Position numbers and translations under genes: made by a program
The notes under the pieces: generated by a model
Database searches by the model: none
Told to the model about the DNA's origin: nothing
The model's input: only the letters and a program-made list of their open reading frames with translations
Shown: piece after piece, positions 18,345-26,121 of the stretch
Numbering within the stretch: position 1 is the first letter of the stretch
Layout of the letters: each line of letters opens with the position of its first letter
Assembly (NCBI GenBank): GCA_964630455.1
Contig: CAZVVA010000007.1
Coordinates: 1-37,224, forward strand
DNA from: JAUWMI01 sp964630455
Lineage (GTDB): Bacteria > Sumerlaeota > Sumerlaeia > MWCT01 > JAUWMI01
DNA length: 37,224 bases
Direction: 5' to 3'

Positions 18345-18513
18345 GGTTTCCTCCTGAAATATGAATGGTGCAATATCATGTGTTCTCTCTGGACTACCAG
18401 GGCTGAGTTGCCTTCAATTGTACGAATGCTGTTTAAACAAAACCACATTATTCAGTGTCCCGGCGAAAAAAGCAATTTTTCGTCGGCCGCCTCTCCCCTA
18501 TTTCATCCATTTA

Positions 18514-19608
18514 TTACTCTACCAGAGCTGGCTTTGGAAGCAGAAACTTCCGATGCGTTGGCGGATTGTAGATGAAGAGTATCCTGCCAATGATTTGTTT
18601 CTTTTCCACCAAGCATGCTTCCTTCCAGCCGTGGACAATAATGCCAGGGGCATTTAGAGGCGGAGAAGTCCCGCCTAACCCCATAAATCCCGGTTCATGG
18701 GAATGGTGCGTAATGAGAACGAGGTACCGGTCTTCAGGCACAGGGTCAAATGAAAAATTCTCTGCAATTTGGTTCGTGACCAATGGGTAGAATGATTTGT
18801 CTATAGGCTTTCCGTTTACGTAGAAAACGCCATCTTTGCGTTCCACGCTGTCGCCCGGCACGCCCATGATTCGCTCCACACTATGTCGTTCTCTGATGAG
18901 ATAGACGTCGCCTCCTATTTGCTCAATCTTATATCTGCCGGGATTATAGTAGACAACTTCACCACACCGGGGTTTACGAAACCAGTACGTTACACAGTCA
19001 ATAAACAGCCGATCGCCTTTGCGAATCTCCGGGGCCACGACATCTTGCGCGATATGCACGAATTTGAACAGGGGGCTGAAGAAGAACTGCCCTAACGCAA
19101 GCAAAAGGCCAAGCGCGAATAAAAGATAACTGAACGCTGCCAGCGAGTTGCGCAGCGACCAGACTTGTCCATTAATGCGTATCGCGGTGGCTAACCCATC
19201 ATTGTACGCGCAGAGAAGAAACAGGATGAACGTGCCGAGAATTAAGTTCGAGTAAGACTTAGTGAGTGTAAGAATCGAAATGGCTGCCAGCACACCGTAT
19301 GCCAGAATAAACAGCCCTGCTTTTTTGTTCTGGTGGTTATAGAATTGGCCCCCGCCAGGCAGGAGCGACAGCCACGCAGCCATCCATGGGTAGCGATACG
19401 GAAGATTCTCTGGAATTGGCGACTGAGCCAGACGAAGCAAGCCATCCCGTACGCGCCGGAAAGGCCTCATGACAGTCTCTGTAGCGGCCCAGCGAAATTT
19501 CACCGGCCGTTTGACCACCTCTTCGCAATGCTGCAGGATGGTGTCGCACCTCAGGCACCGTTCACGTTCGTCGCGATTATAGAATTGGCAAGAGGGACAA
19601 ACCTTCAA
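18514..19608 (-). CDS. Zinc-ribbon membrane protein with degenerate signal peptidase I (S26) fold
   Basis: A 364-residue protein with four parts. An N-terminal zinc ribbon has Cys4-x2-Cys7 and Cys18-x2-Cys21. A TM2-like stretch (PWMAAWLSLLPGGGQFYN) is followed by further hydrophobic segments to about residue 180. The S26 domain begins at VVAPEIRKGDRLFID and contains ERIMGVPGDSVE and GVFYVNGKPID. In true signal peptidase I these stretches read SMxPTLxxGD and KRVxGLPGD; here the nucleophile Ser is Val190 and the general-base Lys is Glu245, and the GDNRxxSxDSR box is absent. It is therefore probably not a peptidase. The start is TTG at 19608: a TAG lies in frame 9 nt upstream, and the zinc ribbon begins at residue 4. 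The gene starts 20 nt after the small DUF2997-like gene, so the pair likely forms an operon. Confidence 0.8.
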   Translation of the reverse strand: MKVCPSCQFYNRDERERCLRCDTILQHCEEVVKRPVKFRWAATETVMRPFRRVRDGLLRLAQSPIPENLPYRYPWMAAWLSLLPGGGQFYNHQNKKAGLFILAYGVLAAISILTLTKSYSNLILGTFILFLLCAYNDGLATAIRINGQVWSLRNSLAAFSYLLFALGLLLALGQFFFSPLFKFVHIAQDVVAPEIRKGDRLFIDCVTYWFRKPRCGEVVYYNPGRYKIEQIGGDVYLIRERHSVERIMGVPGDSVERKDGVFYVNGKPIDKSFYPLVTNQIAENFSFDPVPEDRYLVLITHHSHEPGFMGLGGTSPPLNAPGIIVHGWKEACLVEKKQIIGRILFIYNPPTHRKFLLPKPALVE

Positions 19609-19628
19609 GATCTTCTACCCATCCCAGG

Positions 19629-19856
19629 CTATGCCCCGGTGAGTTTCTGCTTATCTTTGTCCTTTTCCTTCTCGCTAAGCTTCACACCGGATGGCGGCGC
19701 TTCGTCACCCGTGAGCACAGGCTCCACACGGACTGGCCCAATGTTCTCTTCGAACATCTGCTGGTAGTTCTGAACCGTCCGCTTGCCCAGCTCTTTCATG
19801 TCAACAATGATTTCTCCGTTCTTCTTGATAATAATCGTAAATTTTTCCTGTTCCAT
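19629..19856 (-). CDS. Small DUF2997-like protein
   Basis: A 75-residue protein beginning MEQEKFTIIIKKNGEIIVDM, then KELGKRTVQNYQQMFEE. This short strand-strand-helix pattern, an i-x-G-x-i/v-x-v start followed by a helix, resembles DUF2997 proteins. The C-terminal 20 residues are Lys/Glu/Asp-rich. ATG at 19856 is preferred because AAGGA lies 10 nt upstream; a GTG 9 nt further up is too close to it. It precedes the S26-like gene by 20 nt and may act with it. Function unknown. The 251-base gap to the ABC permease (19857-20107) holds one palindrome and no gene. Confidence 0.6.
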   Translation of the reverse strand: MEQEKFTIIIKKNGEIIVDMKELGKRTVQNYQQMFEENIGPVRVEPVLTGDEAPPSGVKLSEKEKDKDKQKLTGA

Positions 19857-20062
19857 AGGAATCACATCCTTGGAAATAGGCCTTAGAGTATTCGCACCAG
19901 AAGATTAGGTGCATTCTTACCCGCCATAAGCATGTTCTGCAAGTCTTTCTTGAGTATAGCTCCCTGCTTCCTATTGGCCTCCCCGGTATATCTGAGGCAG
20001 CGCTCTATTAGATTAGGCGGAAGATATTAGAAATTGATAGACAGATAACACAGCATTTTTGT

Positions 20063-20086
20063 GTAGGGGGCGAGGTTATCTCGCCC
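20063..20086. repeat. Partial GTAGGGGG-family palindrome
   Basis: GTAGGGGGCGAG is followed by GTTAT and CTCGCCC. The 7-bp stem GGGCGAG/CTCGCCC is perfect, but the expected outer CTAC end is missing, so this looks like a decayed member of the family at 3886, 6183, 15845 and 17267. Confidence 0.65.
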
Positions 20087-20107
20087 AGAGACGAGGCAAC
20101 TGCGTCC

Positions 20108-21037
20108 TCAGTCTTTCAGGCCTGTTCTGGCAATCCCCTGGATGAAGAACCGCTGCAGGAAAAAGAATAGTATGATAACCGGGACGATGGCGAACGTCGA
20201 AGCTGCCATGAGAAGATTATATTTTGAGCCTGCCTCTTGGGTAAACGTCTGGAGTCCGACCATTAACGTGCGCATGTTTGGTGTATTAGTTACGATCAAC
20301 GGCCATAATAGCGAGTTCCAGCTGGCCAGAAAGGTAAAAATTCCACTGGTAATGAGCACCGGCCTGGAAAGCGGGAGCACAACCGTTACGAGGTAACGGA
20401 AGCGTCCCGATCCGTCAATCTGGGCGGCATCCCACAAATCATCCGGAATGGTCATAAAGAATTGCCGCATGAGAAAAATACAGAACACGCTGGCAAGCCA
20501 GGGAACAATCAGCGCCTGATACGTATTAATCCAGAAGAGAGTGTCAAGAATAATGTAATTGGGAATGAGGAGAGCCTGACCTGGTACCATCATCATGGCG
20601 AGCACAAGATAGAAGAAGAGTCCCTTGCCGATGAAACGCATCTTAGCGAATGCGTATGCGGCAAGAGCGGACGTGGCAAGTGTTCCGGCCGTGGACGCAA
20701 CTGCTGTCACGATACTTACGAAAAAATAGCGCCCAAACGTCACATCGGGGGCGTTCCAGGCGTCAATAAAATTCCGCAACCTCCACTGTGAAGGAATCCA
20801 TGATGGCGGAAACGCGATAGCTTCTTGAAAGCTTTTGAAGGCTGTAATCACCATCCAGTAAAATGGAAGGATCATGAAGAGGCTGCCAATGATCAGCACG
20901 TGGTAAACCATCGTCGAAGTGAGTATCCGCCGCCTACTCCGCACAATGGCCTGATAGCATATAAAAATCATAATCACTGCGTAGATGCAAACCAGCAGAA
21001 TTCGCAGATACCCGGAAGATGTGAATACCCCACTCAT
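20108..21037 (-). CDS. Carbohydrate ABC transporter permease, MalG type
   Basis: One of two inner-membrane subunits of a binding-protein-dependent sugar importer. The EAA loop that docks the ATPase reads DAAQIDGSGRFRYLVTVVLPLSRP, normal for the MalG/LacG (CUT1) group, and it ends with the family-typical IARTGLKD. The 309 residues include an extra hydrophobic segment at the N-terminus (LRILLVCIYAVIMIFICY) before the usual six, which is uncommon. ATG at 21037 lies 15 nt after the stop of the partner permease, so the pair is co-transcribed. No solute-binding protein or ATPase gene is near; a shared MsiK-like ATPase elsewhere is possible. Confidence 0.92.
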   Translation of the reverse strand: MSGVFTSSGYLRILLVCIYAVIMIFICYQAIVRSRRRILTSTMVYHVLIIGSLFMILPFYWMVITAFKSFQEAIAFPPSWIPSQWRLRNFIDAWNAPDVTFGRYFFVSIVTAVASTAGTLATSALAAYAFAKMRFIGKGLFFYLVLAMMMVPGQALLIPNYIILDTLFWINTYQALIVPWLASVFCIFLMRQFFMTIPDDLWDAAQIDGSGRFRYLVTVVLPLSRPVLITSGIFTFLASWNSLLWPLIVTNTPNMRTLMVGLQTFTQEAGSKYNLLMAASTFAIVPVIILFFFLQRFFIQGIARTGLKD

Positions 21038-21052
21038 ACGTGGCTTATCCCG

Positions 21053-22039
21053 TTATGCCTCATAGTGAACCCGGCGTCCGAGAACGAAATTCTGGATAAT
21101 AGTAAGAATCAGAATGATCATAAACAGAATATATGCAATTGCCGCAGCGTAACCCAACAGCCAGAGCCCGCGAAATCCCTTCTCATAGAGATAGAAGACA
21201 ATAGTTAAGGTGGCATTGTCCGGCCCGCCTGAAGGTGTCATAATAAACATCGGAACAAATACCTTGAAGGCATTAATCATCGAGATGATGAGCAGAAAGA
21301 AGGTTACCGGCGACAGAAGAGGAAATGTAATGTGGCGGAATTTCTGCCACCAGGAAGCCCCGTCAATCTCAGCTGCTTCGTAGTAGCTGCGGTCAATATT
21401 CTGTAAACCCGCCAGGAAAATGATCATGCAAAAGCCAATGTCGCGCCATACCGTGGTGAGGACGATCGAGACCATTGCCAGACTTGGTCCCGCAAGCAAT
21501 GGCGAGCCGATATCGATTCCCAGTGGAGCGAGCAGCATCTCCACAATACCCCGCGGCTCGCTCAGCCAGTTCAGGCCGCCTAGATGCAAGTAGTTAGTCA
21601 GCAGGTGATTTGCCAGCCCGAATTCCCGGTGATAGAAATACTTCCAGACGATTGAAATGGCCACCCAGGTTGTCACAAAGGGAAGAAAATAGATAGTGCG
21701 AAAAATAGGCGCAAATTTAATCTTCGTGTTCAAGAGCATGGCAATGATTAGCGCCAGCACGAGTGTGGTGGGCACACTGAACACGACATAGTTGAATGTG
21801 TTTAAAAGGGACTTAAGAAAGTTTTCGTCGCGAAAGGCCCAGAGGTAGTTTCGCAGTCCAACAAATTTTACCACGTCCAGGGTGTCGGCACCCTTCCAGT
21901 TCGTCAATGACACACAGACGGAGAGCAGGACCGGCAGGATCCAAAACACAAGAAGGATAATACCTGCAGGAGCCAGGTAAGCAAAGGCTTCCAGATTTTC
22001 TTTAAGGTATTTCTTTCTGCGGGAGGCCAGATGGTTCAA
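21053..22039 (-). CDS. Carbohydrate ABC transporter permease, MalF/UgpA type
   Basis: The second permease of the sugar importer, 328 residues with about six hydrophobic segments. The start region AYLAPAGIILLVFWILPVLL and the EAA loop EAAEIDGASWWQKFRHITFPLLSP are typical of CUT1 MalF-type subunits. The only start compatible with the frame is TTG at 22039: an in-frame TAG lies 24 nt upstream. AGGAGG is 13 nt before the TTG, a long spacing. A short insertion after TNYLHLGGLNWLSEPRG enlarges one periplasmic loop. It stands next to a PHP phosphoesterase gene on the same strand, with no binding protein upstream where one is usually found. Confidence 0.92.
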   Translation of the reverse strand: MNHLASRRKKYLKENLEAFAYLAPAGIILLVFWILPVLLSVCVSLTNWKGADTLDVVKFVGLRNYLWAFRDENFLKSLLNTFNYVVFSVPTTLVLALIIAMLLNTKIKFAPIFRTIYFLPFVTTWVAISIVWKYFYHREFGLANHLLTNYLHLGGLNWLSEPRGIVEMLLAPLGIDIGSPLLAGPSLAMVSIVLTTVWRDIGFCMIIFLAGLQNIDRSYYEAAEIDGASWWQKFRHITFPLLSPVTFFLLIISMINAFKVFVPMFIMTPSGGPDNATLTIVFYLYEKGFRGLWLLGYAAAIAYILFMIILILTIIQNFVLGRRVHYEA

Positions 22040-22115
22040 GGAAGCTGTGTTTCCTCCTCAAGCTACATAGAATACGGCCGGACGCCAAAAGGAAAGGACT
22101 TTAAAACCACTATGA

Positions 22116-22961
22116 TCACATACGCGAGGTTGTCTGGCGGCGCAAAGCAAAAAGCTCGTCTGCCACCCGGTCTGGAACGTTACATTTGCCCATTAACACA
22201 TATCGGTAAAACGTGCCGTGGCAGTCCGAGCCCCCTGTGATACCCATTGAGAGCTTCCGCGCCATCTTTGTATAATACGTTATCATGTAATGGTCGTGAC
22301 GAGGATGGTAGACTTCAATCCCCATCGCTCCCCACTCGCGATGAGCAAACAACTCAGGCTCGAGCATCATGGCTGCGCGGCCTAGATATCCTGGATGAGC
22401 TATCGCTGGAATCCCGCCCGCATCAAGAATGATTTCGTATGTTTTCTCGGGCGCCATCGCCGTAACATCTACGTATGCAGGACCCGATGAGCCGATGAAT
22501 CGGTCGAACGCCTCTTGATTGCTCTGAACATAACCTTTCTTGACCATTGCTCTTGCAATGTGAGGCCGCCCCATACTACCACTTCCTGCAATCTCCAGCA
22601 CCTCATCCATTCCCAACGGATAGCCTAGACGGTTAATTTGTTCCACAATCCGACTCATGCGTTCTAGCACCCGGCCGCGCACTTCTTCAATGCACGCCAG
22701 TAGCCTTGGTGACATAGGGTCAAGAAAATAGCCGAGGATATGGATTTCTTGTCCCTCGTGAGTTGCTGTCAGCTCAATGCCCGGGATAAAGGGAATGCCC
22801 AGCTCGGTGCAGCGCTGTTGCGCCTCCTCGATGCCACTCATCGTATCGTGATCTGTCAGGGCAATGCAGCGTAGCCCTATCCGCGCGGCATACTCAACTA
22901 CTTGTGAGGGGCTAAACCCACCGTCTGACGCACTGGAATGCAAATGAAGATCAACTGCCAC
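22116..22961 (-). CDS. PHP-domain metal-dependent phosphoesterase
   Basis: A 281-residue PHP protein of the YciV/RNase AM or nucleoside 3',5'-bisphosphate phosphatase type. The metal ligands appear in order: DLHLHSSASDG at residue 4, LTDHDTM, GIELTATHEGQEIHILGYF, IPAIAHPGY, and GGSDCHG near the C-terminus. An inserted helical region (about residues 95-140) sits in the middle, as in YciV-like proteins. GTG at 22961 is chosen because GCAGGAG lies 8 nt upstream and the protein then starts MAVDLHLHSS. A TTG at 23000 would add 13 residues without a ribosome site. Substrate is probably a nucleotide phosphate or short RNA. It lies 77 nt upstream of the permease pair on the same strand; a functional link is not evident. 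Confidence 0.88.
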   Translation of the reverse strand: MAVDLHLHSSASDGGFSPSQVVEYAARIGLRCIALTDHDTMSGIEEAQQRCTELGIPFIPGIELTATHEGQEIHILGYFLDPMSPRLLACIEEVRGRVLERMSRIVEQINRLGYPLGMDEVLEIAGSGSMGRPHIARAMVKKGYVQSNQEAFDRFIGSSGPAYVDVTAMAPEKTYEIILDAGGIPAIAHPGYLGRAAMMLEPELFAHREWGAMGIEVYHPRHDHYMITYYTKMARKLSMGITGGSDCHGTFYRYVLMGKCNVPDRVADELFALRRQTTSRM

Positions 22962-23189
22962 TGCCTGTACTCCTGCTTTCCGCCCATGGGCAGCACCCAA
23001 TCTATACGCGCTATACGGCGAAAGGTGTTCCCATGCTCGTTATTACATCAAATCAGTGCTAAATAGAACACCACGCTGTTATTTTAGGCAAGGAAATTTT
23101 GCGCCAATTCGGGTTTCTATGCGCGTGGTTTCAATCCGCGTTCAGCCCTGGGGAAGGTTCTTGATTGTTTATCATCACAATCAAGATGA

Positions 23190-23355
23190 AATTCCAATAC
23201 GCCCAAGGCGTATAAACCACTACGGCACAACGTACACGACAGGCGTAAGGGCGACCCGCTGCGGGGGCGCCCAACATTGTGAATTCTTTATGCGCCTGAG
23301 GCGCATTCGCGTCGTGTCGTCGTGGTTTGATAGTTCTTTTTGTCAGGTGCTCTAA
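23190..23355. repeat. Palindrome cluster and dispersed 55-nt repeat in a gene-free gap
   Basis: The gap 22962-23538 holds no convincing gene. Several small palindromes lie side by side: TACGCC-CAA-GGCGTA near 23199, a GGGCGACCCGC/GCGGGGGCGCCC element near 23250-23273 that looks like another member of the palindrome class, and ATGCGCC-TGA-GGCGCAT at 23290-23306. The last overlaps a repeat (23301-23355, core CGTCGTGTCGTCGTGGTTTG) found again in inverted orientation at 37170-37224 with about five differences in 55 bases. Confidence 0.75.
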
Positions 23356-23538
23356 GCACTTTTTATGGGAGTAAAAAGGTCGGTAATGCGCTGTCTGCTA
23401 CAAGGGAAAGTTTTTTGATGGTTGTTTTACAGCCTATTCGTGCCAGGGATTCCATGACAGATGTGAGAAAAGGTTGCGAAGAAATAGGCCCCTCCTTTAT
23501 TACATCGTTTTGGGGCCGCAAGACCTTACTTCTGGCGC

Positions 23539-24333
23539 TCAGGGTTTTCCTACGTAGCGGAGATGCCAGGGTTCGTATTTATAGCCCGTTTGCTTCACGT
23601 TCTCCTTTTGGTATGGAATCATAAAACCATATTTGCCAGCGTACTGTATAAGCCATTTCCCTTCTGGTGTTTCACCGAAGGCTTCTTTGAACAGCACCTG
23701 CAAATCCCTGCCAATTACATCTATGGCTGTTCCCAGGTGATGCTGGCTGTGCCCTGGTTTGGCTACGCCATCTTGCTCGAGCCCGTGCTTCTTGATGGCT
23801 TTCATGTAGAGGTAGCGTTGATTAGTAAACGTGCGATATGATGATACTATCCGAATATCAAGCCCAGCCTTGCGTGCATCCTGAAGCATTTGAATACAGG
23901 CCTCCAGTGCTTCGCGACGCAACTTATGCGGCAAATCATTAAGGCAGTACTGAGCAGGGATCGGAGCTAAATCTGATGGGCGGTAATCTGGCGAAACAGG
24001 ATGCAGCTTTGTCACACCCTCCTGGCCAATAGGAAGATCAATTTGAGACGAGGGCGCCTCGCTTATTCGCAGCACAAGTGGCTCGGGAACCCAGTACGTC
24101 TCTCCCTTATGCTCAAATGGCAAGAAATCGCACGACGAGGCCGCGCGCAACGTGCCCATTGCTCGAATAGTCTGGGGGTAGTGTAGTTTGAACCGAGCCT
24201 TGGATGCTTGGAGGGAGGATGAGGTATAGACATCCACGCTATCGGGCAACACCATCCATGTTTCGCCCTGCTGAGCAGCGTAGACGTAGAATGCACTGCA
24301 AAGAACGATGGCAATTACTGAAGTCCGCAGCAC
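23539..24333 (-). CDS. VanY-type D-alanyl-D-alanine carboxypeptidase (M15B)
   Basis: A secreted zinc peptidase that removes the terminal D-Ala from peptidoglycan stem peptides. The LAS-peptidase motifs are complete: SSYRTFTNQRY, SQHHLGTAIDV with zinc ligands His198 and Asp205, and EPWHLRYVG with zinc ligand His257. A signal peptide (LRTSVIAIVLCSAFYVYAAQ) and an SH3-like N-terminal stretch of about 90 residues precede the peptidase domain. The start is uncertain. GTG at 24333 gives a good signal peptide but lacks a ribosome site, while a strong AAAGGAG at 24361-24367 lies further upstream in a frame that is open with only ATT, ACG or CTG as possible starts. No resistance-type VanR/S genes lie nearby, so a housekeeping wall role is likely. 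Confidence 0.88.
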   Translation of the reverse strand: MLRTSVIAIVLCSAFYVYAAQQGETWMVLPDSVDVYTSSSLQASKARFKLHYPQTIRAMGTLRAASSCDFLPFEHKGETYWVPEPLVLRISEAPSSQIDLPIGQEGVTKLHPVSPDYRPSDLAPIPAQYCLNDLPHKLRREALEACIQMLQDARKAGLDIRIVSSYRTFTNQRYLYMKAIKKHGLEQDGVAKPGHSQHHLGTAIDVIGRDLQVLFKEAFGETPEGKWLIQYAGKYGFMIPYQKENVKQTGYKYEPWHLRYVGKP

Positions 24334-24520
24334 TTTCGTATTCAGATCAGGCGTAATGATCTCCTTTCTGAACCTCTACGGGTATGCCTGAGGGTAATAA
24401 GGGTCAACGAGTCCTTTTCGTGGCACCGCACAGGGGGGAAGTTGGTACAATGTCATGTGGGAATCACAACAAAACCCATGCACTCGCTTCCCGTTGCTCA
24501 GTTACGGCCTTATTGAGACA

Positions 24521-25189
24521 TCAATCATTGATAATCAATCCGCCGCCTTGTGACCGTTCAAAACGCGGGATAGCAGTGCCAAAACTCGATGGAGCCCCAA
24601 CGCGCACCACATCTCCGTAGCTTACGGTCCCATTCGTTGGGTCGTAATCTACGCCAACTTCATTTACCGGCATGCCATTTACTGTAAAGGCGACGCCAAC
24701 CCAAGCTCCGCCGAAAGCAGCCATCTGGTCAGGTCCAACACCTGCCAGACGCCATACTGCACCACTTGTAGCCCCTCGGCCCTGAGGGATTGAGCCATGG
24801 TCATCCCAATAATCATATGTATCATAAAAGCGGGGATAGTTTGGGTCTGTGGACGCACGAATTAGATTGAATCCATCCTTGGGAATCGTGCTCAGGTAGG
24901 CTACAGGTGTTGTAAGAATGAGGAACCGATTGCTCGCCTTTCCTGTGGAACCAGTAGTGGGGTAGAGTGTTGGCCCCAGAGGGCAAACTCTGGCCGGAAT
25001 ATAGTGGTTGTGATCGGTCATATACACCTCAATCGCAAGTGTGATAGTGCGCATGTCTGTCAGGCAACGGGAGTATTTCGACCGCACTTGCGCGTCTAGA
25101 AAATTCGGGATCGCAATAGCTGCCAATATGGCTATGATTGCCACAACGATAAGAAGCTCAATCAATGTAAACCCACGCTTCGGCACCAT
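24521..25189 (-). CDS. Type II secretion/type IV pilin-like prepilin
   Basis: A 222-residue protein with a short basic leader and a prepilin peptidase site: cleavage after Gly in KRG/FTLIE, with Glu at position +5. The hydrophobic helix LLIVVAIIAILAAIAIP follows, then NFLDAQVRSKYSRCLTDMRTI, the conserved start of GspG-like pseudopilins in many candidate phyla. The rest is a variable soluble domain with Tyr and Gly-rich loops and no recognised enzyme motif. ATG at 25189 has an excellent ribosome site (GGAGGTGAG, 8 nt). It stands alone with no gsp/pil genes, as is common for such solitary prepilins, so the assembly machine must be encoded elsewhere. It lies in the same direction as the MEMO gene, 92 nt away. 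Confidence 0.88.
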   Translation of the reverse strand: MVPKRGFTLIELLIVVAIIAILAAIAIPNFLDAQVRSKYSRCLTDMRTITLAIEVYMTDHNHYIPARVCPLGPTLYPTTGSTGKASNRFLILTTPVAYLSTIPKDGFNLIRASTDPNYPRFYDTYDYWDDHGSIPQGRGATSGAVWRLAGVGPDQMAAFGGAWVGVAFTVNGMPVNEVGVDYDPTNGTVSYGDVVRVGAPSSFGTAIPRFERSQGGGLIIND

Positions 25190-25281
25190 GATTCTCTCAC
25201 CTCCCTTCTGATCCTATGATTCTATAATGGACACTCAAGACTTGTTGCCGAACAAATCTTAATGATAAACAAATCGCAAGG

Positions 25282-26121
25282 CTAGTAGTACACCGCTGCC
25301 AAATATCCAACGACGTAGCTATCATTAACGGGATTCGCATCGTAAGAGTTTGTACGATGAAGAATCTTGACGTTTTTTGCCCCGAGTCCTTTTGCCGTGA
25401 GCATGGTCACCGCCATAGGACCAGCCCCACAGGCCATGTATTTCTCTCGCTCAATTTCTTCCATGAAGACGTTGACATCGAACTTTTCCACAGCCGTCGC
25501 CAGTTGAGCGTCACGCGCTTTACATTCATCATACGAACCCCCATGATACAGGTCTGAGCTGGCAACGACCACGGTTCGCGCCCTGTTGCTTGCAGAAAGA
25601 ACCTTGACCAGCGTGGCTGTGACATCCTTGCAATTTGCCAGGCTCTGATCTGCCAGCACGATCGGAACAAGGAGAAACTTGTCCAGAATCATTTGCAAAA
25701 ACGGTAGCTGCACCTCTAGCGAATGCTCGTCCCTATGGGTGTGGCTATGGAAACCAAACAAACTGCTTGTTTGGCGCAGTGCGCTTACTGTCTCCCGATC
25801 AATTGGAACGGTCCCCAATGGGGTCTCATAGGCCTCGCCGTCATAAATAGAAGCCCCAGGAAATGCCCAACGGTGACTCGGCGCAATGATAACAATGCGC
25901 TCATAACCCTTGTCCTGAAGTTGCTTGTAAGCGTATGCAGCGGTTTGGCCGGAAAAGATATAGCCCGCATGTGGCACAACCAGCCCGATTGGATGCGTCA
26001 CGGTTGATTCAATATGGGCCTTATCGCAAAAATCCTGAACCATCTGGCATAAATCCGTTGGATTCGCAGGATAGAATGATCCCGCATGTGCTGCTTTTCG
26101 AATTCCCTTTGCAGACGCCAT
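25282..26121 (-). CDS. MEMO1-family protein (AmmeMemoRadiSam system protein B)
   Basis: A 279-residue member of the MEMO1/AmmeMemoRadiSam B family, related in fold to extradiol dioxygenases. Conserved features: AGSFYP near the start, VVPHAGYIFSGQTAA with His51, HSLEVQLPFLQ, SSDLYHGG and ACGAGPMAVTML with the conserved Cys. ATG at 26121 is chosen because GAGGG lies 8 nt upstream and the family N-terminus follows. The frame is open for another 171 bases, but that region includes the promoter at 26181-26208. The usual partners (AMMECR1 protein and radical SAM protein) are absent from the window. Biochemical role not settled; human MEMO1 binds iron or copper. Confidence 0.92.
   Translation of the reverse strand: MASAKGIRKAAHAGSFYPANPTDLCQMVQDFCDKAHIESTVTHPIGLVVPHAGYIFSGQTAAYAYKQLQDKGYERIVIIAPSHRWAFPGASIYDGEAYETPLGTVPIDRETVSALRQTSSLFGFHSHTHRDEHSLEVQLPFLQMILDKFLLVPIVLADQSLANCKDVTATLVKVLSASNRARTVVVASSDLYHGGSYDECKARDAQLATAVEKFDVNVFMEEIEREKYMACGAGPMAVTMLTAKGLGAKNVKILHRTNSYDANPVNDSYVVGYLAAVYY

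Noticed and set aside
23056..23624. Plus-strand frames in the gap before the VanY gene
   Set aside because: They span repeat DNA or antisense of the VanY gene and show no domain or ribosome site.
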